Notes under the pieces: model-generated
The model's input: only the letters and a program-made list of their open reading frames with translations
Told to the model about the DNA's origin: nothing
Databases searched by the model: none
Shown here: piece by piece, positions 34,026 through 41,842 of the stretch
How the letters are laid out: the number at the start of each line of letters is the position of its first letter
Numbering within the stretch: position 1 is the stretch's first letter
Translations under genes and position numbers: made by a program
Assembly: GCA_020635655.1 (NCBI GenBank)
Contig: JACJZI010000007.1
Span: 1 to 64,000 of the forward strand
DNA from: Flavobacteriales bacterium
Lineage (GTDB): Bacteria; Bacteroidota; Bacteroidia; Flavobacteriales_F; PHOS-HE28
Direction: 5' to 3'
Length of the DNA: 64,000 bases

Positions 34026-36518
34026 TCAGAACCGGAAGTAGAACGACGGCTTCACGATGAACGGCAATGCACCTGCGTGGTCCCTATCGGTGAGGCGCCA
34101 GAGGAAATCCACACGCGCCACCTTCAGGATGTTCTCGATGCCGAAGCCGACCTCCACATAAGGGTCGCGCGCATCGCTGAGCCCATCCGGCAGCGGGAAC
34201 GCGCCGTTCCTGTTCGCGGCGGACAGCGAACCAAGGAACGCCTTGGCCAGAACGAACTCGCGCAGTTTCGCCCAGCGAAGCAGCGGGATACGGTCCAGGA
34301 AATGCCCCTCGAAATGCTGCTCCAACTGGAGCGTCGCCCAGCGATCGGCAGCGAACTCCAAAAAGTTCATCAGGTTGAACGAGCGCGTGTCGTTGAACAG
34401 CAGCGGATCGCTGTTCGGGTAGTGCAGCAACGGGTATGGCACGTCGCCGTCGATCAGCCCCCCCTCCGCGTAGATGTCCAAATAGCCGAAGGGCGGCGTG
34501 CGCAGGCGGTCCTCCACCTTCAGCCGGTAGCGTTGCATCGGCACCGCGTTCGTGCCCAGTCCGCCACCGCTCAGCAGGATCTCCAGCGACACGATCGGCA
34601 CGCGGGGCACGAACAATCCGCGCAGGATGGTCGTGTAGTCCGCGTCGAGGTCCTTCACCCCAAAGGCGAACCGCGCGCCGAGCCGCACGCCGCTCAGCGT
34701 GACGGTAGCTCCGCCGGTCGTGTCGCCTTCCAGCACGCGAAAGAACCCATCATCCGGCGCGCTGATCCGTTGATCGACCACCCCGCAACGCACGGCCAGT
34801 CCGGCCGGCCATTGCCGTTCGACGTAGGCGGAAGTGGCGCGCAGGTACCAACGCGGATCGGGACCGCTCAGCTGCACGAACGAGGTGAGCACGTGGTCCA
34901 GCGGCAAGAGCGAGGCACTGCGGCCGGGCTGCAGCATGTCGTCCAGGTATTCCGCACCGATGATCGTTCGCTGCCGGCGGGCACCGTTCAGCCGCACCGC
35001 ACCCGACAGGCCGCCCTTCCAGCGGGCATCGCCAAAGCCATAGGCCAGATGACCGGCGAACCGCCAGGTGCGACTGAAATGGTCGTTGGTGCGCAGACCG
35101 AGCTTCACGCGCTGGTCCTCCACCGGGTTGGTGCTGAAGAAGGTGTACACGTTGCCGAGATCGATCGGTCCCAGCACCTGCCAGCCCTCGCCGATCAGGT
35201 GCAGTAGCCCTTCACGCCGCTGCCACCGCGGGTCGTGGGCCATGCGGTCCACGCGCGTCACCAGGTCGCGCTCCTCCACGGTGAAGGTGTCCGGACGCAC
35301 GGTCCGCCACCAGGCATCATCCCGCAGGGCGGCACTGTCCTGCACGATCACGGGGTCCACCTGCTTGTAGAAGGCCTCCTCGCGCGTCTGCCCGATCGTG
35401 ATGTCGCTCACGGTGCTCGTCCGCCGACCGAAGAACCCGGTCATGTCCGCGCTGTTCTCGATCACGGTGAAGTCGCCGATCACCTGGCTGCTGCGCACGA
35501 ACCACGGTCCTTCGGCCACCGGCGCACGGTCCTGCCGGATCCAGTAGTTGCGCACGAAGTTGATGTTGGCCTCGATGCTGAAGGCCAGGTCCACGCGCAC
35601 CACCGCCTTCGACGTGGTGTCGATGAGCATCTCGCCGCGGAAGGCGGCGTCGCCGATGTGCTTCGGCCGGAAGGTGATGCGGTGGCAGATGTATCTGTCG
35701 CAGGCGCGCAGCGTGTCGTCCAGCAGATAGCGGTAGTACTGCTGGAAGTGGCTGTTGATCGGGCTGGGGAAGCTGCGGTCCAGGATCGTCACCTGCTCCT
35801 CGTTGATGTCCGGCTCGATCGCCATGTCCTCCACGAACTCCATGATGCGCGGGGCGCGGAAGAACTTGTAAGCCTTCGTGCCCTTCACCACGCGCTTCTC
35901 CGAGCGGGGATCCCGCCGGTAGTCGTGCTCCTCCTCGCGCTCGTTCAGCAGGATCGGCAGGTAGCGCACGCCATCGGCCGTGGTGTCGATGCCGTCCCAC
36001 AGGTAGTCGAAGGGCTTCAGCAGGAAATTCCTCTTGATGCGGTCGGTGAAGTGGTTCAGGTCGAACCGCACGCGGTCGTAGCTGGTGTAGTGGTAGGCGT
36101 CCAGCCGCTCCGGCGCGTTGAACGGCTTGCGGGCGATCACCTGCCGCAGGACGGCGAAGGCGGGGTTCTCGCCGGGCCGCACCTCGAACTCGTGCAGCTC
36201 GACGTGCATCGGATCGAGACCGATCACCAGACCCTGGTCCAACGCACCCTTCAACGCGATGGTCCGCGCGCGATACCCCGTCATCGACACCCGCAGGGAA
36301 TCGCGGCGCCGGTCGTCATCGAGCCGGAAGAACCCGACCGTGTCCGTGGTGGTGCCGATGGTGCTTCCGGGGAAGACCACGTTGGCATAGGGCAGCGGAT
36401 CGCCGGTGGCCTGGTCGAACACGCGGCCGGTGACGCGCGTGCGCTGGGCATGCACAAGGACGGGCAACAGGAGGACCGCCAGCAGAAGAAGCCTCTTGAT
36501 CGGCCGAGAGCGATGCAC
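34026..36518 (-). CDS. DUF5686 outer-membrane protein with carboxypeptidase-like domain
   Basis: This is a protein of about 830 residues. It starts at a GTG (36518) just before the signal peptide PIKRLLLLAVLLLPVLVHAQ, continues with a carboxypeptidase-regulatory-like beta-sandwich (RVTGRVFDQATGDPLPYANV), the DUF5686 region, and a C-terminal beta-barrel ending FIVKPSFYFRF. Proteins of this type are common in Bacteroidota outer membranes and have no defined role. The frame is open upstream to 36692, but that part is made of an intergenic repeat, so I did not use it. Confidence 0.82.
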   Translation of the reverse strand: MHRSRPIKRLLLLAVLLLPVLVHAQRTRVTGRVFDQATGDPLPYANVVFPGSTIGTTTDTVGFFRLDDDRRRDSLRVSMTGYRARTIALKGALDQGLVIGLDPMHVELHEFEVRPGENPAFAVLRQVIARKPFNAPERLDAYHYTSYDRVRFDLNHFTDRIKRNFLLKPFDYLWDGIDTTADGVRYLPILLNEREEEHDYRRDPRSEKRVVKGTKAYKFFRAPRIMEFVEDMAIEPDINEEQVTILDRSFPSPINSHFQQYYRYLLDDTLRACDRYICHRITFRPKHIGDAAFRGEMLIDTTSKAVVRVDLAFSIEANINFVRNYWIRQDRAPVAEGPWFVRSSQVIGDFTVIENSADMTGFFGRRTSTVSDITIGQTREEAFYKQVDPVIVQDSAALRDDAWWRTVRPDTFTVEERDLVTRVDRMAHDPRWQRREGLLHLIGEGWQVLGPIDLGNVYTFFSTNPVEDQRVKLGLRTNDHFSRTWRFAGHLAYGFGDARWKGGLSGAVRLNGARRQRTIIGAEYLDDMLQPGRSASLLPLDHVLTSFVQLSGPDPRWYLRATSAYVERQWPAGLAVRCGVVDQRISAPDDGFFRVLEGDTTGGATVTLSGVRLGARFAFGVKDLDADYTTILRGLFVPRVPIVSLEILLSGGGLGTNAVPMQRYRLKVEDRLRTPPFGYLDIYAEGGLIDGDVPYPLLHYPNSDPLLFNDTRSFNLMNFLEFAADRWATLQLEQHFEGHFLDRIPLLRWAKLREFVLAKAFLGSLSAANRNGAFPLPDGLSDARDPYVEVGFGIENILKVARVDFLWRLTDRDHAGALPFIVKPSFYFRF

Positions 36519-36524
36519 GGGTGA

Positions 36525-36617
36525 GAACCACGGATACACACCGATGAACACCGATGGTCGACCAATTGTGCCCTGCTTCGAAACCTCCGTGTCCATCCGT
36601 GTGCATCCGTGGTCAAC
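36525..36617. repeat. inverted-repeat intergenic element
   Basis: The left arm (about 36525-36557, ACCACGGATACACACC and on) and right arm (about 36586-36617, ending GTGCATCCGTGGTC) pair imperfectly as inverted repeats of about 31 bases. The motif ACCACGGATGCACACGGATG is a known type of dispersed intergenic sequence in environmental bacteria. It lies upstream of the GTG of the DUF5686 gene and is not coding. Confidence 0.65.
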
Positions 36618-36714
36618 CCCGCCGAAGACCTTTTTCATCCACGGAACACGTCGATCATGCAGGAACCTATCTACCTCCTTGTGTGCACTCACTTTGCGCG
36701 CTTAGCGTCTTGCG

Positions 36715-37986
36715 GTGAACTATCCGCAGCCCTTTCCATCGTGGGAAAGATCCGCATTCCATACACTTGAAAGGACCGCGCAATGCCGAAATTCGGCCAG
36801 ATCCAGGCTTCGGCCAGCAGCACGGCACACGTTGAAGATCACCATCGGCAGGGACCGCCACCTCAGCTTTTCGGCCACCACGCTCATCGGCGCCGACCTC
36901 GGCACCTGGCTGGGCATCGTGCGCCGCTATGGGCGGGACATCTCGCGGCCTTTCATCCCCAAGGCGCTCCTGCTCACCTGGGTCGTCCTCCTCTACACGC
37001 CGCTGGTGCTGTGGGAACGTCTGCGCTTCGATCGCCGCATCCACCGGACAAAGGTGAAGGCGCCGTTGTTCCTCATCGGCCACCACCGCAGCGGCACCAC
37101 CTACCTGCACTACCTGATCGGCCGCGATCCGCAGTTCGCCTACTGCTCCGTGAAGGAGAGCTTCATGCCGTGGATCTACCTGAGCTTCGGCCGCTTCCTC
37201 GAACGCATGTACCGCAGGCGGCTGCCGGAGAAGCGCCCCATGGACGACCTGCGCATGGACGTGGACCTGCCCACCGAACCGGAGTATTCCCTGGGCAACA
37301 TGACGCCCCACACCATGATCCCGGGCTACTACTTCCCGCGGCGCATGCTCGAGGTGTTCCGCCGCAACGTGCTGTTCGAGGATGAGCAGGCGAAGCGCGG
37401 CTGGCAGCGCGCACTGAAGTACTTCATGCAGAAGCTCACCTACCGGCACGGCGGAATGCCCCTGGTGCTGAAGAGCCCCGAGAACACCGCCCGCCTGAAG
37501 GAGATCCTCGAGGTGTTCCCCGACGCGCGCTTCCTGCTGATCAAGCGCGATCCCTACCGCGTCTATTTCTCCACCGAACGTCTCTACGGCATCACGCTGC
37601 CGCTGGTGTCCATGCAGAAGGAGGTCGATGGGGCGCAGGTGCAGGACTACATCCTCCGCTCCTACCGCCTCACCTTCGAGAAGTACTTCCGCGACCGCGC
37701 GCTGATCCCCAAGGGCCACCTGGCCGAGATCCGCTACGAGGACCTGATCGGCAACGAACTGGCCGTGCTGGAAAAGGCCTACCGGGAGCTCGGGCTCGGC
37801 GGTTTCGATGCGGCCCGGCCGCACATTCAGGCGGAAGTGCGCAGCTACTCGGACTACCGCGCCAACACGTACGATCATCCCGAGGAACGCATGCGTGCCA
37901 TCGAAGCGGAATGGGCGCACGTCTTCGAGCAGCTGGGCTATCCGATGGACTCAGGCCGGGGGCAGCAGCAGCCCGCGCAGGCGTGA
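36715..37986 (+). CDS. sulfotransferase family protein
   Basis: This 423-residue protein has the PAPS 5'-phosphosulfate loop FLIGHHRSGTTYLH (about residues 119-132) and a 3'-phosphate region RDPYRVYFS (278-286), preceded by LKSPENTARL, as in bacterial sulfotransferases that sulfate lipids, sugars or carotenoids. A hydrophobic segment near residues 82-100 suggests membrane association. The first 40 residues are unlike the family, and a TTG at 36832 could be the true start. It ends 36 bases inside the converging acyltransferase gene. The neighbours suggest lipid or pigment tailoring. Confidence 0.82.
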   Translation: MNYPQPFPSWERSAFHTLERTAQCRNSARSRLRPAARHTLKITIGRDRHLSFSATTLIGADLGTWLGIVRRYGRDISRPFIPKALLLTWVVLLYTPLVLWERLRFDRRIHRTKVKAPLFLIGHHRSGTTYLHYLIGRDPQFAYCSVKESFMPWIYLSFGRFLERMYRRRLPEKRPMDDLRMDVDLPTEPEYSLGNMTPHTMIPGYYFPRRMLEVFRRNVLFEDEQAKRGWQRALKYFMQKLTYRHGGMPLVLKSPENTARLKEILEVFPDARFLLIKRDPYRVYFSTERLYGITLPLVSMQKEVDGAQVQDYILRSYRLTFEKYFRDRALIPKGHLAEIRYEDLIGNELAVLEKAYRELGLGGFDAARPHIQAEVRSYSDYRANTYDHPEERMRAIEAEWAHVFEQLGYPMDSGRGQQQPAQA

Positions 37987-39243
37987 CACCAACCCGTCCG
38001 CTTCCTCCGGCGTGAGCGCCGGCGCGCGGTGGCCGATCACCAGCACCAGCCCGCCCCTTTCGCGGCCCATCACCACGCTCAGTCCCGGCGGAACGGGCAC
38101 AGGTGGGTAATGCTCCACGTGCGCGATCGGTGTGCCGAAGAAGTGCGTGGGCAGGCGGTCCAGGTCGCCGAGGTCGCTGAAGGCGAAGCTGGCCCAGCGG
38201 CCCACCGAGGGCATGTTGAACATGACGCGGTAGGCCGCGAACGGCACGCGGCGGAACGCGCGCAGCAGGGCCCTGTACCGCACGGGGAATCCGCCCCGCA
38301 CCTGCGTGATCAACTGGCCGGAGAGCGCCCTGACCGCCGTGGACATGTTGGTCAGTTCCGCGCGGTGCAGCTTGAAGAACACGAACGAGGTGGCGTTGCC
38401 GATCAGGTGCACCGGCCCCTTCCGCGGGCGCTGATCGATCGGCGTGGAGAACCAGAGGTAGGGCGATCGTTGGCCACGCGCCTGCAACGCCTCGTCCATC
38501 GCCAGGGCGATCGCCGCCAGGTCGTAGGTCGTGCGGCCGATGGTGGCGCCCGACGCCCGCGCCTGCGCATCGATCCGCGCGGTCTCCTCCGGCGTGAAGC
38601 GCACGATGTGGAAGTCCGGATCACCTATCCTTCCGGCCCTGCCCCGCAACAGCGACCCCATCTTCGGACCGGCCGAACGGAAGGCCGTGGCCCCCATCGC
38701 CAGCACGTCCCGCCATTCCCCCCTGGGCTTCGGCACGTCGTTCGGTGCGAAGCGGTCCTCCTCGGGAGGAAGGCCGTCGTTCAGTCCATGCAGGAAGCGC
38801 AGCATGCCCGCGTGATCGAAGGCCACGTGGTGCAGCGCGATCATCAGGCGCACGCGTCCGTCCGGCGCCCGGGCGATGGCCACGCGGACCGCGCCGTCCG
38901 CTTGCGTCAGTGGTATGGCCAGTTGGTGCCGGGTCCAGGCTTCGATGTCCGGCGCCTGGTGGATGGGGACCGTCGTATCCGCATCGTTCGCCTGTTCCCA
39001 CCGCGGCAGCCCGGGCCAGGCGGTGCGCCAGCGCAGCGCGCGCACCCAGCGGAAGAGCGCATTCGCCTCGAACCGGTCCTTCAACATGTCCGCATCCGCG
39101 CCCGCATCCAGGTCGAACACCATGCGCGACACATCGCCGGCGCCGCCGCGTGCGCGCATCACGCGGTCGATCAGCAGATGGAACAGGTCCGGGCCGGAAA
39201 GGGTGTGCGGCGTCCCGCCATCGGTCGCGTGCGCGGCAGGCAT
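37951..39243 (-). CDS. condensation-type / WS-DGAT-like acyltransferase
   Basis: The 430-residue protein has the HHxxxDxxG catalytic motif as HHVAFDHAG (His138, His139, Asp143, Gly146), which defines the CoA-dependent acyltransferase and peptide-synthetase condensation superfamily. The second half shows FSTPIDQRPRKG and FSDLGDLDRLP, matching the SDLG-type segment of this superfamily. It lies seven bases after an acyl carrier protein gene in the same direction, so it probably transfers an acyl group from that carrier to an alcohol or amine acceptor. The acceptor is unknown. Confidence 0.78.
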   Translation of the reverse strand: MPAAHATDGGTPHTLSGPDLFHLLIDRVMRARGGAGDVSRMVFDLDAGADADMLKDRFEANALFRWVRALRWRTAWPGLPRWEQANDADTTVPIHQAPDIEAWTRHQLAIPLTQADGAVRVAIARAPDGRVRLMIALHHVAFDHAGMLRFLHGLNDGLPPEEDRFAPNDVPKPRGEWRDVLAMGATAFRSAGPKMGSLLRGRAGRIGDPDFHIVRFTPEETARIDAQARASGATIGRTTYDLAAIALAMDEALQARGQRSPYLWFSTPIDQRPRKGPVHLIGNATSFVFFKLHRAELTNMSTAVRALSGQLITQVRGGFPVRYRALLRAFRRVPFAAYRVMFNMPSVGRWASFAFSDLGDLDRLPTHFFGTPIAHVEHYPPVPVPPGLSVVMGRERGGLVLVIGHRAPALTPEEADGLVSRLRGLLLPPA

Positions 39244-39249
39244 CGCCGT

Positions 39250-39501
39250 TCAGTTCGCGTAGCGCAGGGCCGCGTCCGCCAGGGTGCCCAGGCTGCGCAG
39301 GTCGTCGGCGGGCAGGTCCTCCACGGGGATCTTCCACCCGAAGCGGTCCTCCAGATGCATCACCAGCTCGATCACCGTGATGGAGTCCACCCCGATGGCC
39401 TCCAGTTCGGTGGATCCGTCCAACTCCACCTCGCCCGCCAGCACCCGGTCGTCCAGGAACTGACGCAGGGCATCCACTATTTCGCCGCGTTGCACCGACA
39501 T
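39250..39501 (-). CDS. acyl carrier protein
   Basis: This 83-residue ACP has the 4'-phosphopantetheine attachment Ser40 in GVDSITVIEL and the typical three-helix pattern. The ATG at 39501 gives a normal ACP length. It is divergent from the carotenoid-type desaturase (ATG at 39557) and immediately upstream of the acyltransferase gene. It is unlikely to be the housekeeping ACP, which would sit in a fab locus. Confidence 0.88.
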   Translation of the reverse strand: MSVQRGEIVDALRQFLDDRVLAGEVELDGSTELEAIGVDSITVIELVMHLEDRFGWKIPVEDLPADDLRSLGTLADAALRYAN

Positions 39502-39509
39502 TCGCGTGC

Positions 39510-39517
39510 CGAATTTA
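39510..39517 (-). promoter_or_regulatory. -7 box before the ACP gene
   Basis: The minus strand reads TAAATTCG, seven of eight positions of TAnnTTTG, eight bases before the ATG at 39501. It lies in the 55-base divergent gap between ACP and desaturase, so one region must serve both promoters. Confidence 0.35.
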
Positions 39518-39556
39518 GCGGGACGACGCACACCGTCAGCTGATCCGGATCAACTC

Positions 39557-41065
39557 ATGTCCACGCCAGCGCCACAACGCAGGGTCGCCGTCATCGGCTC
39601 CGGCATCGCCGGACTGGCCGGGGCCATCCGCCTGGCCGCGCAGGGACTGGAGGTGGACGTGTTCGAGGCCGCACCCACCGTCGGCGGCAAGATCGCGGAG
39701 CAGCACGTGGATGGCTTCCGCTTCGATCGGGGCCCCAGCGTGCTTACCATGCCGGAATACATCGACGACCTCTTCCGCCTGGCCGGGGAGGATCCCGCCG
39801 CGCATATCCGCTACGAACGCCTCGACCCCGTCTTCCACTACTTCTTCGCCGATGGGTCCCGCTTCCAGAGCCATGCGGACCGCGAGCGCTTCATCACCGC
39901 GCTGTCGGAACTGACCGTCACCCGGCCGGAGGAGCTGCGCACCTTCTTCCGCCGCGCCGCCCGCAAGCTGGAGCTCACCGACCCCGTCTTCCTGCAACGC
40001 TCGCTGCACCGGCTACGCAACTACACGGACCGCGCCACCTTCCGCGGGCTCTTCCATCTCGGTGCGCTGGAGGCCTTCACCACCATGGACCGCGCCAACC
40101 GGCGCCTGCTGCGCGACCCGCGCACCGTGGCCCTCTTCAACCAGTACGCCAGCTACAACGGCAGCGACCCCTTCCAGGCACCGGCCACGCTGAACCTCAT
40201 CGCCCACTACGAACTCGGCCTCGGCGCCTACTACCCCGTCGGCGGCATGTACCGCATCGCCGCGGAACTGCACGGTCTCGCCGAACGCCTGGGCGTGCGC
40301 TTCCACCTGGGCACACCGGTGGAACGCATCCTGACGGAACGGCGCCGCGTCACCGGCATCCGCGTGGGTGGCGCGGACCTCCCTTACACCGCCGTGCTGG
40401 CCAATGCCGATGTGCACCATGTGTTCCGCACCCTGCTGCCCGACGTGAAGGGCCCGCGCCTGGTGCTGGACCGCCCGCGTTCCAGCTCGGTGGTCGTATT
40501 CTTCTGGGGCATGGAGGGCACCAGCCACGAGCTCGGCCTGCACAACCTCTTTCTCTCCGGCGACCAGCGCGACGAATACGAACACCTCTTCCGCGCGAAG
40601 AACATCGGCGCCGACCCCTCGGTGTACGTCTACATCAGCTCCAAGAAGAACCCCGCCGACGCGCCGCCGGGCATGGAGAACTGGTTCGTGATGATCAGTG
40701 TGCCACCGCTCTCGGAACGGACCGACACCGAAGCGGACATGGACAAGCTGCGCGCCCGGGCCCGCGAGGCCGCCATCGCCAAGCTCTCGCGCCTGCTCGG
40801 CCGCGACGTGTCCGCCGCCATCCGCGTGGAGCGCACCATGGATCCGCGCACCATCGCCCAACGCACACGCAGCGCCTTCGGCTCGGTCTATGGCTACAGC
40901 AGCAACGGCATGCTCAGCGCCTTCCTGCGCCACGCCAACTTCAGCCGGCGCGTCAAGGGCCTCTACCTCTGCGGCGGCAGCGTACATCCTGGCCCCAGCA
41001 TCCCCCTCAGCCTGCTCAGCGCCAAGATCGCGAGCGGGATGGTGGTGGAGGCGGTGGGGAGATGA
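39557..41065 (+). CDS. CrtI/CrtD-family carotenoid desaturase
   Basis: The 502-residue FAD enzyme has the dinucleotide-binding start VAVIGSGIAGLAGAIRLA (residues 11-28), RFDRGPSVLTMPEY, and the C-terminal GLYLCGGSVHPGPSIPLSL family signature. It desaturates phytoene or a later carotene. The GGSVHPG-IPL tail resembles CrtD-type 3,4-desaturases as much as CrtI. It is the only carotenoid desaturase in the window, six kilobases from crtB and divergent from the ACP gene. Its last 90 bases recur downstream (see the repeats). The ATG at 39557 fits the usual N-terminus. Confidence 0.87.
   Translation: MSTPAPQRRVAVIGSGIAGLAGAIRLAAQGLEVDVFEAAPTVGGKIAEQHVDGFRFDRGPSVLTMPEYIDDLFRLAGEDPAAHIRYERLDPVFHYFFADGSRFQSHADRERFITALSELTVTRPEELRTFFRRAARKLELTDPVFLQRSLHRLRNYTDRATFRGLFHLGALEAFTTMDRANRRLLRDPRTVALFNQYASYNGSDPFQAPATLNLIAHYELGLGAYYPVGGMYRIAAELHGLAERLGVRFHLGTPVERILTERRRVTGIRVGGADLPYTAVLANADVHHVFRTLLPDVKGPRLVLDRPRSSSVVVFFWGMEGTSHELGLHNLFLSGDQRDEYEHLFRAKNIGADPSVYVYISSKKNPADAPPGMENWFVMISVPPLSERTDTEADMDKLRARAREAAIAKLSRLLGRDVSAAIRVERTMDPRTIAQRTRSAFGSVYGYSSNGMLSAFLRHANFSRRVKGLYLCGGSVHPGPSIPLSLLSAKIASGMVVEAVGR
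40971..41060 (+). repeat. desaturase 3'-end repeat, copy 1 (inside the gene)
   Basis: The last codons of the desaturase gene, with the core GGCCCCAGCATCCCCCTCAG, are repeated at 41659-41748 and 43837-43911. This copy codes for the conserved C-terminus and is followed by TGAATGGT at 41063-41070. Confidence 0.8.
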
Positions 41066-41096
41066 ATGGTCAGGGTACGCTTACCTTTGAACTGCC

Positions 41097-41234
41097 ATGA
41101 GCAAGGCCGGAACCCACAAGAACAAGCGTCGGTCAGCGCCGGCATCCCACGCAGGAAAGGCCCGTGCTCAGCAGTTCGCCAAGCGCTTTTATCAGAAGCA
41201 CGGAACGCTCATGAGCAAGCTGAGCCGTGCCTAG
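41097..41234 (+). CDS. small basic protein, putative antitoxin of the Doc-type toxin
   Basis: The 45-residue protein (MSKAGTHKNKRRSAPAS at the start, KHGTLMSKLSRA at the end) is strongly basic. It overlaps the start of the Doc-like gene by eight bases, the arrangement of an antitoxin and toxin pair. No family was recognised. The assignment rests on position, size and charge only. Confidence 0.6.
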   Translation: MSKAGTHKNKRRSAPASHAGKARAQQFAKRFYQKHGTLMSKLSRA

Positions 41235-41643
41235 GCTCCGGCGGATCCTTCCCGAGGAATGGGAAGGATTGTTCGAACGGGCCAGGGAGGAACATGTCGA
41301 GGCCGAGGAACCGCTTCCGGAACTGAAGAGCGACAGTCGGGCACGCATCGAAGCGTGCCTCGCCGCACCTTTCCAAACGTTCGATGGGAAGGACCTGCAC
41401 CAAGGCCTCCGGGCCAAATGCGCCGCCCTGTTCTACGGTATTGCAAAGGGGCATCCGCTGGCGAACGGGAACAAGCGCATGGCGATATTGACCCTGGCCT
41501 ATTTTCTCCATATCAACGGGTATGTCCTGCACATGTCCGACGATGAGCTGGAGGACCTTGCCTTCGCCGTGGCCAACAGCACCGACCATCAACAGGCCCT
41601 GACGGACATCGACTTCCGGTTACGCATCACCCGCAGAATGTGA
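41227..41643 (+). CDS. Doc-type death-on-curing toxin (Fic fold)
   Basis: The 138-residue protein with a GTG start has the Doc catalytic motif HPLANGNKRMAILTLAYFL near residues 75-93, which fits the Fic/Doc H-x-x-x-x-x-G-N-K-R pattern. Doc phosphorylates EF-Tu, and Fic enzymes transfer AMP. The front segment CAALFYGIAKG resembles the family. It lies between two copies of the desaturase 3'-end repeat and is followed at once by TGAATGGT, the same eight bases found after the desaturase gene. It may thus have been inserted as a cassette. Confidence 0.8.
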   Translation: MPRLRRILPEEWEGLFERAREEHVEAEEPLPELKSDSRARIEACLAAPFQTFDGKDLHQGLRAKCAALFYGIAKGHPLANGNKRMAILTLAYFLHINGYVLHMSDDELEDLAFAVANSTDHQQALTDIDFRLRITRRM

Positions 41644-41658
41644 ATGGTTCCAAAGCCG

Positions 41659-41748
41659 CGGCGGCAGCGTGCATCCCGGCCCCAGCATCCCCCTCAGCCT
41701 GCTCAGCGCCAAAAGCGCGAGCGCGATGGTGGTGCAGCGCGTGGGTCG
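41659..41748 (+). repeat. desaturase 3'-end repeat, copy 2
   Basis: This stretch is nearly the same as 40971-41060, sharing GGCCCCAGCATCCCCCTCAG and the surrounding bases, with a few substitutions (for example GCCAAAAGC for GCCAAGATC). It is not part of a complete gene. It lies 16 bases after the Doc-type gene. Confidence 0.8.
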
Positions 41749-41842
41749 GCTTGACCGGACCAGTAGCACCTGAAAAGAACCAAGGTCGGGGCCCCGCAAT
41801 GCAATTGCGGCCGACATGGATGGACCAACTGCGGGCGCACCG

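Noticed and set aside
36519..36692. Upstream extension of the DUF5686 gene
   Set aside because: It is made of the intergenic inverted repeat, and the signal peptide begins just after the GTG at 36518.
39557..41065. Assigning the desaturase firmly as CrtI
   Set aside because: The tail GGSVHPGPSIPL is shared with CrtD-type 3,4-desaturases, and the substrate step cannot be decided from the sequence alone.
41781..41820. Hairpin CGGGGCCCCGCAATGCAATT as a terminator
   Set aside because: The stem is self-complementary, but no T run follows on either strand and it does not follow a gene end closely.
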